From Methanomassiliicoccales archaeon (GTDB lineage: Archaea > Thermoplasmatota > Thermoplasmata > Methanomassiliicoccales > UBA472), in assembly GCA_036504055.1 (NCBI GenBank), contig DASXVU010000031.1:1-64000 (forward strand): a stretch of 64,000 bases of DNA. The letters run 5' to 3'. Positions 26,082-35,723 of the stretch are shown piece after piece (position 1 is the stretch's first letter; every line of letters starts with the position of its first letter). A program made the position numbers and the translations under genes. A model generated the notes under the pieces. That model had not been told where the DNA came from. It saw only the letters and a program-made list of their open reading frames with translations, and ran no database searches.

Positions 26082-27308
26082 TCAGGTAGTGTACATGGCG
26101 TTGATCTTCACGTAATCGTACGTCAGATCGCAGCCCCATGCCTCGCCCGATGAAAAGCCGACCGCCAGATACAGTTCCATGATGACCTTCTTGCCTGAGA
26201 GGACCTTTCTCACGTCGATCTCCGATTGGGTCCCGGGTATCATGGTGGGAGAACCGTGTTCGAACAGCGTCACGGTGGTCTCGTCGTCGCTCAATTTGAG
26301 GACCACCTCATCCAGTTTGAAATCCGCGCCTGAATTGCCCAGGGCCGACAGTATCCTGCCGAAGTTCGGGTCTGCCCCGAACACCGCGGTCTTCACCAGA
26401 TTTGATGAGATGATGCCTTTGGCGGCGAGCCTGGCCTCCTTTGGGTCCTTGGCACCGGTGACCCTGACCTCGATGAGCTTGGTGGCCCCTTCCCCGTCGA
26501 TGACCACCTTCTTGGCCAGCATCTGCGCCACATAGCGCACGCCATCCCAGAATACGGCGTCGTTGTCTGCTGCCGCTCCTCCGGCGCACCCGTTGGCCAT
26601 CAGGATCGAGATGTCGTTGGTGCTCTGGTCCCCGTCCACGCTGATGACGTTGAACGACTGGTCCATCATCTCCTGCCACTGCCTGTTGACGTTCTTCTCC
26701 AGCATGGCATCGGTGGTGATGAACGACAGCGTGGTGGCATGGAGCACCTTGACGTTCGGCGATATCATGCCGCTGCCTTTGGTTATACCGGCGATGGTGA
26801 CCACGGTTCCATCCTTCAAGGTGACCTTGCAGGCCGCCTGCTTCTCAACGGTGTCCGTGGTCATGATGGCCCGGGCAGCGGCCAGATCAGCATCCTTGCC
26901 CTGTCCGAGCTGCTTGACCGCCAGCGGGATCCCGCTCATGACCTTGTCCATGGGCAGGAAACGGGAGATGACCCCGGTGGAGGCTATGCCCACCAGTTCC
27001 TCCTTTAGCTTCAGTTCAGTGGCCAACCCGGAGATCATCTGGTTCGCATCGAACAGTCCGCGAGGCCCGGTGATGGCGTTAGCATTGCCGGAGTTGACTA
27101 TCAGGGCCTGCAACATGCTGGGGTCCTTCTTCATCATGACCTCTATGGGAGCGGCGCGAACGCGGTTCTGAGTATAGGCCAGGGCGCAGCGGGCTGGCCG
27201 CTCTGAATATATGACGGCGAGGTCCAGCTTCTCTTTCTTGATGCCGCAGTGAATGCCTGCCGCCTTGAATCCCTTCGGCGAGGTGATCCCGCCTTCAATT
27301 ATTTCCAT
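26082..27308 (-). CDS. argJ: Glutamate N-acetyltransferase ArgJ
   Basis: 408 residues. Recycles acetyl from acetylornithine to glutamate, giving the cyclic arginine route. It is a self-cleaving Ntn-like enzyme: the precursor is cut before the nucleophilic Thr in HA/TTLSFITTDA. The stretch between KGSGMI and this site (SPNVKVLH) is about four residues longer than the usual PNM form. The oxyanion-site TKGSG is intact and a DGDQSTND segment follows. ATG 27308 is preferred (GGGGGT upstream); it follows the argC stop closely. Confidence 0.92.
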   Translation of the reverse strand: MEIIEGGITSPKGFKAAGIHCGIKKEKLDLAVIYSERPARCALAYTQNRVRAAPIEVMMKKDPSMLQALIVNSGNANAITGPRGLFDANQMISGLATELKLKEELVGIASTGVISRFLPMDKVMSGIPLAVKQLGQGKDADLAAARAIMTTDTVEKQAACKVTLKDGTVVTIAGITKGSGMISPNVKVLHATTLSFITTDAMLEKNVNRQWQEMMDQSFNVISVDGDQSTNDISILMANGCAGGAAADNDAVFWDGVRYVAQMLAKKVVIDGEGATKLIEVRVTGAKDPKEARLAAKGIISSNLVKTAVFGADPNFGRILSALGNSGADFKLDEVVLKLSDDETTVTLFEHGSPTMIPGTQSEIDVRKVLSGKKVIMELYLAVGFSSGEAWGCDLTYDYVKINAMYTT

Positions 27309-27310
27309 TT

Positions 27311-28327
27311 TCAAACCCCCAGTCCCGGGAAATCCAGTCCCGTTTTCTCGTCCAGACCGAACATGATGTTACAGTTCTGGATCGCTTGGCCGGACGCTCC
27401 CTTCACCAGGTTGTCCAGCGTGCTCATTACTACCAGATTGAGTTCTCCCACGACCTCGAACCCGATCTCTACGAAATTGGATCCGGCCACCGATTGCATG
27501 GTGGGAATCGGTTCGAATTTGACGAAGCGCGAACCGGAATAGAAATCATGATACAATGAAACGATCTCCTCCTTGGTCATCGGTTCCTTCAGGCGCGGGT
27601 AGGATGTGCATAGCATACCCCTGACCACAGGAACCAGGTGCGGCGTGAATATGAGCTCGACCGGCGATCCGGAGAGCCTTTCCAGTATCATCTTGATCTC
27701 GGGCATGTGACGGTGCGATCCGACCTTATAGGGGGTCAGGCTGGCACCGCAGTTCGGATGATGGGTGGCCTTGGTGGGTTCGGCCCCTGCGCCCGACGTC
27801 CCGCTCTTGGCATCGATGATGACCCTTTCCTCGACCAGGCCGTTGGCGAAAAGCGGGGCAAGTCCCAGGGATGAGCAGGTGGGATAGCATCCAGGGTTGG
27901 CCACGAGAGCGGCTCCCTTGATCTTGTCCCGGAACAGTTCGGGGATACCATAGACCGCTTTGGCAAGGTTTTCCCGGTCGCGGTGATCCAGGCCATACCA
28001 TTTCTTATAGAGCTCCGGGTCGAACAGACGGTAGTCCCCGGAAAGGTCGATGACCTTGACACCGGAAGCGGTGAGCTCCGGCACCACGTCCATTGAGGCC
28101 CCGTGAGGAGTAGCGGTGAACACCACATCGTAGTCGTTCCCCTGGAGCTTCTCAGTGAAGTTGAGGTCGACAAACCCGTTCAGGAACGGATGTGCCTTGG
28201 CGACCTTGAGCCCGGCATGCTGCCTGGAGGTCATTGCCTGGACCTTGATCTCCGGATGACGACACAGCAGGCGGGCCAATTCCCCGCCAGTATACCCCGA
28301 ACCGCCGATTATCGCTGCACTTATCAT
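27311..28327 (-). CDS. argC: N-acetyl-gamma-glutamyl-phosphate reductase
   Basis: 338 residues. NADP-dependent reduction of acetylglutamyl phosphate. The Rossmann start AAIIGGSGYTGGELARLL is followed by the catalytic Cys in VANPGCYPTCSSLGLAP and the late HPNCGASL/HRHMPEI segments. ATG 28327 is chosen because GAGGA stands about eight bases upstream; a GTG at 28345 is also in frame. First gene of argCJBD, divergent from argG. TATA-like TTAATAAAC (about 28378-28386) sits some 25 bases before a likely start of transcription near 28355. Confidence 0.94.
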   Translation of the reverse strand: MISAAIIGGSGYTGGELARLLCRHPEIKVQAMTSRQHAGLKVAKAHPFLNGFVDLNFTEKLQGNDYDVVFTATPHGASMDVVPELTASGVKVIDLSGDYRLFDPELYKKWYGLDHRDRENLAKAVYGIPELFRDKIKGAALVANPGCYPTCSSLGLAPLFANGLVEERVIIDAKSGTSGAGAEPTKATHHPNCGASLTPYKVGSHRHMPEIKMILERLSGSPVELIFTPHLVPVVRGMLCTSYPRLKEPMTKEEIVSLYHDFYSGSRFVKFEPIPTMQSVAGSNFVEIGFEVVGELNLVVMSTLDNLVKGASGQAIQNCNIMFGLDEKTGLDFPGLGV

Positions 28328-28400
28328 GAATCTGTCCTCAATCACACTATGAAGAGTTGCCGAATTACGAAAGATGTTTATTAAGCATGATGACCCAAAT

Positions 28401-28483
28401 GGGACAATCGCAATCTCCCCTGTCCCTGTCGGAACTATGGCCAGCCTAAGGGTTTTTCATTTTGTCCGAAAGAAGACGGACAA
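28401..28483. promoter_or_regulatory. argC-argG control region with repeated GGACA/TGTCC half-sites
   Basis: Between the divergent arginine operons lie two inverted repeats with the same core: GGGACA (28401-28406) with TGTCCC (28421-28426), and TTGTCCG (28462-28468) with CGGACAA (28477-28483). The argC TATA element lies to the left (28378-28386) and the argG one to the right (TTAATAAG, 28516-28523). Four copies of one half-site between two TATA boxes suggest a shared arginine regulator. The protein is not in the window as far as I can see. Confidence 0.5.
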
Positions 28484-28551
28484 GGCCCCAAATGTCCCTC
28501 TGTTGTCATCATCGCTTAATAAGCTCCCTCCGCTCACCGACAAAGATTCAC

Positions 28552-29796
28552 ATGGCACCCAGCAAAAAGACTAGCAAATCATCGGTCAAGTCATCCGAAC
28601 GCAAGAAGGTCGTTCTTGCTTACTCAGGCGGATTGGACACCTCGGTGGCCATCCGCTGGTTACAGGAGAAGTACGACGTCGACGTGATCGCTGTCGGTGT
28701 CGATGTGGGACAGCCGGGACAGATGGATGAGGCGATCGAGCGGGCATACACCATCGGTGCCGTCAAAGCCTACGCTGTGGATGCCAAGAAGGAGTTCGCC
28801 GAAAGCTACGTCTTCAAGGCCCTCAAGGCCAACGCCCTCTACATGGGCTCATATCCTATGGCCACCTCCATCGCCAGGCCGCTCATCGCCAAGATCCTGG
28901 TGGACGTGGCAAAGAAGGAGAAGGCCCAATACATAGCCCATGGATGCACCGCCAAGGGCAATGACCAGGTGCGTTTTGACGTATCCATCGGAGCACTGGC
29001 GCCGGACCTCGAGATCATCGCCCCGATGCGCGAGTGGGTCATGACCCGCGAGGAGGAGATCGAGTATGCCCGGAAGAACAAGATCCCCATTAAAGTGAAG
29101 AAGGCCACACCATACAGCACCGACGAGAACCTCTGGGGGCGGTCCTGCGAATGCGGATGCCTAGAGGATGCATGGCAGGAGCCCCCGGAAGATGCGTTCG
29201 AGTGGACCAAGAGCCCGGCCGCGGCGCCGGACAAGCCGACCTATGTGGAGATAGGGTTCGAGAAGGGGCTTCCGGTCTCTCTGGACGGCAAGAAATACAG
29301 CCCCGTGGACCTGATCGAGAAGCTCAACGTCCTGGCGGGCGAGAACGGGGTCGGCCGGATCGATCAGGTGGAGGACCGCCTGGTTGGCATAAAGTCCAGG
29401 GAGATCTATGAATCGCCGGCGGCGATCGTTCTGATCGAGGCCCATAAGGACCTTGAGAAAATGGTTCTGACCAAGGATGTCAACAACTTCAAGCGGCTTT
29501 CCGAGCAGCGGTATGCCGAGCTCTGCTACGATGGCCTGTGGTTCTCTCCCCTGAAGGACGCCCTTGATGCGTTCATGGACTCGACCCAGGAATATGTCAC
29601 CGGAACCGTCCGCGTGAAGCTCTTCAAGGGAAGTGCATGTGTCGTCGGCAGGAAATCGAAATATTCGCTGTACGACCATGGACTGGCGACGTACGCCAAG
29701 GGAGACCAGTTCGATCACAGCTGTGCCAAGGGATTCATTTACGTCTGGGGATTGCCGCTGAAGAACGTGGCCTCGACCCAGAAGCTGAAGAAGTAG
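28552..29796 (+). CDS. argG: Argininosuccinate synthase
   Basis: 414 residues. Joins citrulline and aspartate with ATP. The N-type ATP pyrophosphatase loop is VVLAYSGGLDTSVAI. Other family marks are HGCTAKGNDQVRFD and the ENLWGRSCECGCLED segment. The N-terminus has a short Lys/Ser tail. TATA-like TTAATAAG lies about 30 bases before ATG 28552, so the mRNA is nearly leaderless. Stop TAG (29794-29796), followed two codons later by TGA. argH starts ten bases downstream. Confidence 0.95.
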   Translation: MAPSKKTSKSSVKSSERKKVVLAYSGGLDTSVAIRWLQEKYDVDVIAVGVDVGQPGQMDEAIERAYTIGAVKAYAVDAKKEFAESYVFKALKANALYMGSYPMATSIARPLIAKILVDVAKKEKAQYIAHGCTAKGNDQVRFDVSIGALAPDLEIIAPMREWVMTREEEIEYARKNKIPIKVKKATPYSTDENLWGRSCECGCLEDAWQEPPEDAFEWTKSPAAAPDKPTYVEIGFEKGLPVSLDGKKYSPVDLIEKLNVLAGENGVGRIDQVEDRLVGIKSREIYESPAAIVLIEAHKDLEKMVLTKDVNNFKRLSEQRYAELCYDGLWFSPLKDALDAFMDSTQEYVTGTVRVKLFKGSACVVGRKSKYSLYDHGLATYAKGDQFDHSCAKGFIYVWGLPLKNVASTQKLKK

Positions 29797-29806
29797 GTGC
29801 TGTGAA

Positions 29807-31255
29807 ATGTCAAACAAAGTCCTGTGGTCGGGGAGGTTCAGCGGAGCGCCGGACGAGGGGACGATGGCATTCACCTCTTCACTTTCCGTCGATTCTGTGC
29901 TCGCATGGTACGATGCCGTCGGATCGGTGGCTCACGCGAAGATGCTGGTCAGGCAGAAGATCATATCGGAGGCGGACGGCGAGAAGATAATCACGGGACT
30001 GAAGGACATCATCGGCCTGATCGAGGACGACACCTTCGATTTCAATGAGACGTTGGAGGACATCCACTCCAACATCGAGTTCAGCCTGACGGAACGTATC
30101 GGCGAGGCCGGAGGTCGCCTCCATACCGCCCGCAGCCGCAACGACCAGGTGGCAACGGACTTCCGAATGTTCATGCGGGACGTGGTCATGGATACAGCGG
30201 AATTGCTGCTGTTGCTCCAGGACGCGCTGATCGATAAAGCGAAACTGAACATGGACACCGTAATGCCCGGATTCACGCATGTCCAGCATGCCCAACCGGT
30301 GAGCTATGGCTTCCACCTGATGGCGCATGTTTTCAAGATCGAGCGTGACGTCGACCGCCTGCTGGACTCGTACAAGCGCCTCAACGTGTGTCCGCTCGGA
30401 TCTGCCGCTTTGGCCGGGTCCACATATCCCATAGACAGACACATGACCGCAGAACTGCTGGGGTTCGACGGTCCGACCCACAACGCCATGGACACCGTAA
30501 GCGACCGGGACTTTGCCCTGGAATATTCATTCTGTGGGGCCTTGATAATGGACCATCTGTCATCTATGAGCGAGGAACTTGTCCTTTGGTCCAGCCAGGA
30601 GTTCGGGTTCATCGAGATCGACGACGCGTACTCGACCGGCAGCTCGATCATGCCCCAGAAGAAGAATCCGGACGTGGCTGAGCTCATCAGGGGACGGACC
30701 GCTTCCACCACAGGCAACCTGATGACGATGCTCACCCTGCTGAAGGGGCTGCCGCTCTCCTATAACCGCGACCTTCAGGAGGACAAAGGGTCCGTGATAG
30801 CCACCTATGAGACGGTCACTTCTTGCTTGGCCATGATGGCTCCGATGATGGCGACCCTAACGGTCAACAAGGAGAGGATGCTGGCGGCCACATCTCAGGG
30901 TTTCTTGAACGCCACCGACCTGGCTGACTATTTAGTAAGAAAGGGAGTGGCCTTCCGTCAGGCGCACGAGATCGTGGGCAAGGTCGTCCGCCATTGCATA
31001 GACCAGAACAAGAAGATAGACGATCTCAGCGTGACGGAACTGAAGAAGTTCTCGGCGAAGATCGGCAAGGACGTCAAGGAGTTCATCTCCGTGGAGAGCT
31101 GCATGAACCGGCGGACATCATACGGAGGAACAGCACCGACCAGCGTCGATGCCCAAATCGATGTGGCCGAGGAGATCGCCAACGGACAGGTTGAATTCTG
31201 CGAGGCGGAACGCACCCGCATGGTAAAGGTCTGGAACGAACTGCTCAGATCTTAA
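29807..31255 (+). CDS. argH: Argininosuccinate lyase
   Basis: 482 residues of the fumarase/aspartase superfamily. Splits argininosuccinate to arginine and fumarate. Signatures: the first loop with HTARSRNDQVATD, PGFTHVQHAQPV carrying the catalytic-region His, and the flexible loop GSSIMPQKKNPDVAELIRG. Co-transcribed with argG. TAA stop. Confidence 0.95.
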   Translation: MSNKVLWSGRFSGAPDEGTMAFTSSLSVDSVLAWYDAVGSVAHAKMLVRQKIISEADGEKIITGLKDIIGLIEDDTFDFNETLEDIHSNIEFSLTERIGEAGGRLHTARSRNDQVATDFRMFMRDVVMDTAELLLLLQDALIDKAKLNMDTVMPGFTHVQHAQPVSYGFHLMAHVFKIERDVDRLLDSYKRLNVCPLGSAALAGSTYPIDRHMTAELLGFDGPTHNAMDTVSDRDFALEYSFCGALIMDHLSSMSEELVLWSSQEFGFIEIDDAYSTGSSIMPQKKNPDVAELIRGRTASTTGNLMTMLTLLKGLPLSYNRDLQEDKGSVIATYETVTSCLAMMAPMMATLTVNKERMLAATSQGFLNATDLADYLVRKGVAFRQAHEIVGKVVRHCIDQNKKIDDLSVTELKKFSAKIGKDVKEFISVESCMNRRTSYGGTAPTSVDAQIDVAEEIANGQVEFCEAERTRMVKVWNELLRS

Positions 31256-31278
31256 AACTAAAAACGCTTCATGAACTG

Positions 31279-31294
31279 GAGCCTTTTAAGGCTC
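31279..31294. terminator. Perfect palindrome between convergent genes
   Basis: GAGCCTTTTAAGGCTC, a perfect 16-base palindrome midway between the argH stop and the stop of the convergent gene at 31308. T-rich sequence follows on the plus strand. Best read as a two-way terminator. Confidence 0.5.
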
Positions 31295-31307
31295 AAGATC
31301 TATACTT

Positions 31308-31679
31308 TTACTCTTCTGCCGAGCTCAGAGCGTTCCATTGCATCTCGTGATGCACTCCTCCCTTGGTGAGGATCTTGCTGAGCTTTTCTGCCACTCTCAC
31401 GACCTCACCGCTCTTGGACGAGCCGCGTATGTAGAACTCCTTACGGGTCATCGGGAAGACCAGCCTCATGCGGCCTTTCCGATTGTATCCTTCAGGCTTC
31501 TTGTTGTTCTCCAGTTCGGTCTGGTTGAGATAGATGAACATCTGCATGACATCCGGGTCCTCGGGGACCTGGTCGGTTTCTTGCAGGAATGTACTGAGCA
31601 CCTCTGGGAAGACCTTCGCCACGTCTTTGTAGTCTGTGTCATCCTTTAGAACGAAATGCCCGCTTGACGCCTTCATCAT
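31308..31679 (-). CDS. Conserved-looking hypothetical protein
   Basis: 123 residues with mixed alpha/beta character (MRLVFPMTRKEFYIRGSSKSG and VAEKLSKILTKGGVHHEMQW) and no family I recognise. ATG 31679 and 31676 are both in frame. TATA-like TTAAATAGAC (about 31697-31706) is some 25 bases upstream, so it is likely leaderless. TAA stop. Confidence 0.5.
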   Translation of the reverse strand: MMKASSGHFVLKDDTDYKDVAKVFPEVLSTFLQETDQVPEDPDVMQMFIYLNQTELENNKKPEGYNRKGRMRLVFPMTRKEFYIRGSSKSGEVVRVAEKLSKILTKGGVHHEMQWNALSSAEE

Positions 31680-32014
31680 CTCATTCGATGAATATCAGTC
31701 TATTTAACCTTTGTTCAGATATCGAACAATATGTCGTGTTCCTTACATCCATATTGTGGATGACCAGATGGTAGAAATTCGGGCATAATTTGGCCGCACC
31801 GGTAGAAATAAGTTGGTTATGATTGTCCTGATTGCTTTCTCATATTCCCCTCAACTTGAGTAAGCCCCCATTAAAATGTCAACTGTGTTCGGATCGTTTT
31901 TCATTTAATCCCTTATGGTTGGTGAAAGAAGAAATGGCAAAGAACGCCGCATCGGTACGATCGATTCATTATTAAACCAGCCTATCGCTGAAAGGGCAAG
32001 TTTGCATCGCGTCA
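31680..32014. other. Gene-free stretch
   Basis: AT-rich in its first part, which holds the promoter of the 31679 gene. I find no convincing reading frame, RNA gene or repeat here. Confidence 0.4.
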
Positions 32015-32164
32015 TCATGTCAATAGTCTTAAGACCCTCCCGAGCGCGTTCAGCCTGTGATCGAACATTCTCTTCCCGTCGTGCGACGTGAAACTTCTTC
32101 CCAAGTACTTCGATATCTCCCGGAATATCGGTTCGGTGTCCTTGAGGTCGCAGGACTGAGGCAT
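32015..32164 (-). CDS. Short ORF, possible gene remnant
   Basis: 49 codons from ATG 32164 to TGA 32015-32017 (MPQSCDLKDTEPIFREI and onward, ending LGRVLRLLT). Codon choice looks like the neighbouring genes and the sequence looks like a fragment of a longer protein. I cannot name it. It lies between the arginine block and the trailing end of the CRISPR array. Confidence 0.3.
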   Translation of the reverse strand: MPQSCDLKDTEPIFREISKYLGRSFTSHDGKRMFDHRLNALGRVLRLLT

Positions 32165-32436
32165 AATTCCATGCTTAGATTGATGATAAGTTCATCTGGC
32201 ATTACGAGCCTATTCTCGACCATCCTTTGATGGCACGTCATATTCCGCATTGGGGGTTCTCGTATGGTCTGAATGTACTTATCCCAGATGAGCTTCCCGC
32301 TGTATACTCCTTGCCGCGGATCATCGACCCATTGGTGTTGAGGAAGTCCTACATGTTCATGTCCTTCTCCAGCCCTCGATCAGTCACACCTGATCTGAGG
32401 AATACAGTTCCCGTGTCGCGCAGTCTATGCAGAAAT
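32165..32436 (-). pseudogene. Degenerate coding-like sequence beside the CRISPR array
   Basis: Minus-strand reading gives protein-like pieces in shifting frames (for example GVYSGKLIWDKYIQTIREPP and VENRLVMPDELIINLSMEL), interrupted by stops. This looks like the remains of one or more genes, perhaps of a mobile element, but I cannot name the parent. No terminal repeats or target duplication were seen. Confidence 0.3.
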
Positions 32437-35393
32437 CGGTTCACCCCCACCTGTGTGGGGAATACCCTTTTGTTCAGCTTTGCCTTTCCTAATATCTCGG
32501 TTCACCCCCACCTGTGTGGGGAATACGGTGCTCGATGCCCAGAAGGAGATCATGAGAGCGGTTCACCCCCACCTGTGTGGGGAATACGGCAGCGGCGTCA
32601 CCTCCATCGGCGCGGACATCGGTTCACCCCCACCTGTGTGGGGAATACACCAGTTTATCTCCCTGACGGGTGATGACGTACGGTTCACCCCCACCTGTGT
32701 GGGGAATACTCTGGTACGGCGATGTTGTGCATGTCGCCGACCGGTTCACCCCCACCTGTGTGGGGAATACTGGGTGGTCAGCCAGCAGTTGGATTATGGC
32801 CTCGGTTCACCCCCACCTGTGTGGGGAATACCCATCCTTCCGCCAGACCGAGCAAGCCCGAATCGGTTCACCCCCACCTGTGTGGGGAATACAGCGACAA
32901 GCTCACCGTGCTGAGGGGCGGGGGCGGTTCACCCCCACCTGTGTGGGGAATACAAATCGTCCATCGTGAAAATGCTCTTGTCTTCCGGTTCACCCCCACC
33001 TGTGTGGGGAATACCAGCCCTGTATCGGTCCGGTCATGTCGGAGACCGGTTCACCCCCACCTGTGTGGGGAATACATCGAGCCGATGCAGCACTACATGG
33101 GCTGGAACGGTTCACCCCCACCTGTGTGGGGAATACGCGGACGGCCACCTGCAAGACTTGGGGGCTTACGGTTCACCCCCACCTGTGTGGGGAATACGGC
33201 ACTCATAGAAAAGGTCTATATAAAGTTACCGGTTCACCCCCACCTGTGTGGGGAATACGGCAGATTCCATCGCCTCACCCTGGCCGGGTTCGGTTCACCC
33301 CCACCTGTGTGGGGAATACTGCGGCGTCGTCACTCATGCCACCTGCCCTTCCGGTTCACCCCCACCTGTGTGGGGAATACGTGGTCACGTAGGCCACGAC
33401 GATCGGGTCCCCCGGTTCACCCCCACCTGTGTGGGGAATACTTCGCATGCGATGGACCCGAAGCACACATACTCGGTTCACCCCCACCTGTGTGGGGAAT
33501 ACTGGAGATCGAACACGAACTCCTCATCCTCGATCGGTTCACCCCCACCTGTGTGGGGAATACTCCCATCTCCTTACTTCCCGGACGTGTCCTCTCGGTT
33601 CACCCCCACCTGTGTGGGGAATACGCTCTTTCCGGAGGCCTTCAGGATCTGGGCCACGGTTCACCCCCACCTGTGTGGGGAATACGATAAGGTCGAGTGC
33701 GGCATGTGCCGAGCGGTCGGTTCACCCCCACCTGTGTGGGGAATACCCCGCCGCGGGGTATTGGACCGTATCCAACAACGGTTCACCCCCACCTGTGTGG
33801 GGAATACGTCGTCGAGGATGGCGAGGATCGGATGCTTCCCGGTTCACCCCCACCTGTGTGGGGAATACTCGAAAGGTGAGTACGAAAACATATTCGACTA
33901 CGGTTCACCCCCACCTGTGTGGGGAATACTTATTATGGTGGCAATCCCTGATACCCAGTAGCGGTTCACCCCCACCTGTGTGGGGAATACACCGCCTATG
34001 CCATTGAGGGCGTTCCAGGCGTCGGTTCACCCCCACCTGTGTGGGGAATACGCCTGGAGCATTTCCATTTTCGATTCTGTCTTCGGTTCACCCCCACCTG
34101 TGTGGGGAATACCCCCTTGCACCGGAGCGCCTCAGGGCCAGGGGCGGTTCACCCCCACCTGTGTGGGGAATACTCCTGGGCCAGCCCGGTTATCTCGGTG
34201 CCATCCGGTTCACCCCCACCTGTGTGGGGAATACTCTAGGCTTTTGGTCTCAGCAATAAGAACGGGCGGTTCACCCCCACCTGTGTGGGGAATACAGGTC
34301 CACGCCCCCGACAAAGATCATTGCCGCCGGTTCACCCCCACCTGTGTGGGGAATACCTCACATCTGTCTCCGGCGTTCTTCCTGGAAGCGGTTCACCCCC
34401 ACCTGTGTGGGGAATACCCGGGAACGAGAAGTTCTCCAGGTCGCTCATGCGGTTCACCCCCACCTGTGTGGGGAATACTATCATGGCCTCGGCAGCGTTC
34501 ATTGAGTCACCGGTTCACCCCCACCTGTGTGGGGAATACGGAACGGGCGTCACCAGCATCGGGGCATATGCCGGTTCACCCCCACCTGTGTGGGGAATAC
34601 TCCTTGGCGAGCTTGAACGCACTGATGCCGATCGGTTCACCCCCACCTGTGTGGGGAATACTTCTCGAAGTCTTTCATGTCTGACTTGGCGTTCGGTTCA
34701 CCCCCACCTGTGTGGGGAATACCCTCTATCCCAGTATCTGACCTTGGACGAGTCCGGTTCACCCCCACCTGTGTGGGGAATACGCCTGTAGGGTGATCGG
34801 AGAATCGGCCCCGTACGGTTCACCCCCACCTGTGTGGGGAATACTATGCTGACCCGCTCGAATGCATCACCTCCATCGGTTCACCCCCACCTGTGTGGGG
34901 AATACCATGCATACTTCTGTCATTTATATACCTGGTACGGTTCACCCCCACCTGTGTGGGGAATACCCCATCTCTATGACGGTGGTGCAGGGGCATTGCG
35001 GTTCACCCCCACCTGTGTGGGGAATACCCATGGTAGGTGTGACCGTGGAGATTCGCGCACGGTTCACCCCCACCTGTGTGGGGAATACGTTCCTCAGTTC
35101 GTTGCATGACGGGCATGGGTCGGTTCACCCCCACCTGTGTGGGGAATACTTGGACTAGTCGGTGTCGGGGCCGCCGCTCTCCGGTTCACCCCCACCTGTG
35201 TGGGGAATACTAGGGGAGGCACTCGAAAATGGACGACACAACCGGTTCACCCCCACCTGTGTGGGGAATACTCAGCAAGCGTATCCCATACGCCATCACC
35301 GGACGGTTCACCCCCACCTGTGTGGGGAATACCCTCCGCCGCGAACCGCGCCCTCCAGGGACAACGGTTCACCCCCACCTGTGTGGGGAATAC
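32437..35393 (-). CRISPR. Type I-E CRISPR array, 49 repeats and 48 spacers
   Basis: Repeats of 29 bases start every 61 bases from 32437 to 35365 (checked at several points), leaving 32-base spacers. In the crRNA sense (minus strand) the repeat begins GTATTCCCCACACAGG and ends TGGGGGTGAACCG, with a CCCCAC/GTGGGG hairpin; this is the type I-E repeat class processed by Cas6e. All copies I read are identical, including the one far from the leader. The leader lies at the high-coordinate end next to cas2, so the newest spacers are near 35364. Spacers 3 and 35 are related (see findings). Long frames read through the array are artefacts of the 61-base period. Confidence 0.98.
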
Positions 35394-35444
35394 ACATTTA
35401 AATAAGGCTAAATCCCGAAAATTATTGACATATAATACCCAGCC
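35394..35444 (-). promoter_or_regulatory. CRISPR leader
   Basis: About 50 AT-rich bases between the first repeat and the cas2 stop. On the minus strand it carries a TATA-like TATTATATG (about 35429-35437), some 20-45 bases before the first repeat, with runs of A/T close to the repeat. Promoter for pre-crRNA and site of spacer insertion. Confidence 0.7.
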
Positions 35445-35723
35445 TCATAATTTATATTCTCTAACTAATGTTAATCCGTCAAAATCCACAAGACACTTAG
35501 ACGTGTCTCCATACGTTCGGATGGCAAACCCTTGTTCATTATTTGTACTCCAAGCTTGAATGATCCCACCCTCTTTGATCGAGGACATGCATTTCACCCA
35601 TAAACGTTCCCTGACCTCTGCAGATACTTTACCGAGGAAGACTCCGACCTTCGGTTCGATCATCCATCTGGACAACTCTCCACGAAGCGAACTGGGCGTC
35701 TTTTCAAGAATCATGATCAGCAT
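35445..35723 (-). CDS. cas2: Cas2e adaptation protein
   Basis: 92 residues. Partner of Cas1 in spacer integration. Type I-E Cas2 pattern: MLIMILEKTPSSLRGELSRW, GVFLGKVSAEVRERLW and the late segment with GFAIRTYGDTSK. ATG 35723 is chosen because GAGGATGGGAA precedes it and family proteins begin M-x-hydrophobic-x-L. It overlaps the end of cas1 by 20 bases. TGA stop. Confidence 0.92.
   Translation of the reverse strand: MLIMILEKTPSSLRGELSRWMIEPKVGVFLGKVSAEVRERLWVKCMSSIKEGGIIQAWSTNNEQGFAIRTYGDTSKCLVDFDGLTLVREYKL

Noticed and set aside
33720-33779. Self-complementary spacer near 33749-33780 as an RNA element
   Set aside because: Short matching arms within one 32-base spacer are expected by chance in 48 spacers.
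32453-35559. Long repetitive proteins (HPHLCGEY / SPPPVWGI / FTPTCVGN repeats) read across the array
   Set aside because: They are translations of the CRISPR repeats; 61 bases is not a multiple of three, so all three frames cycle through the repeat.
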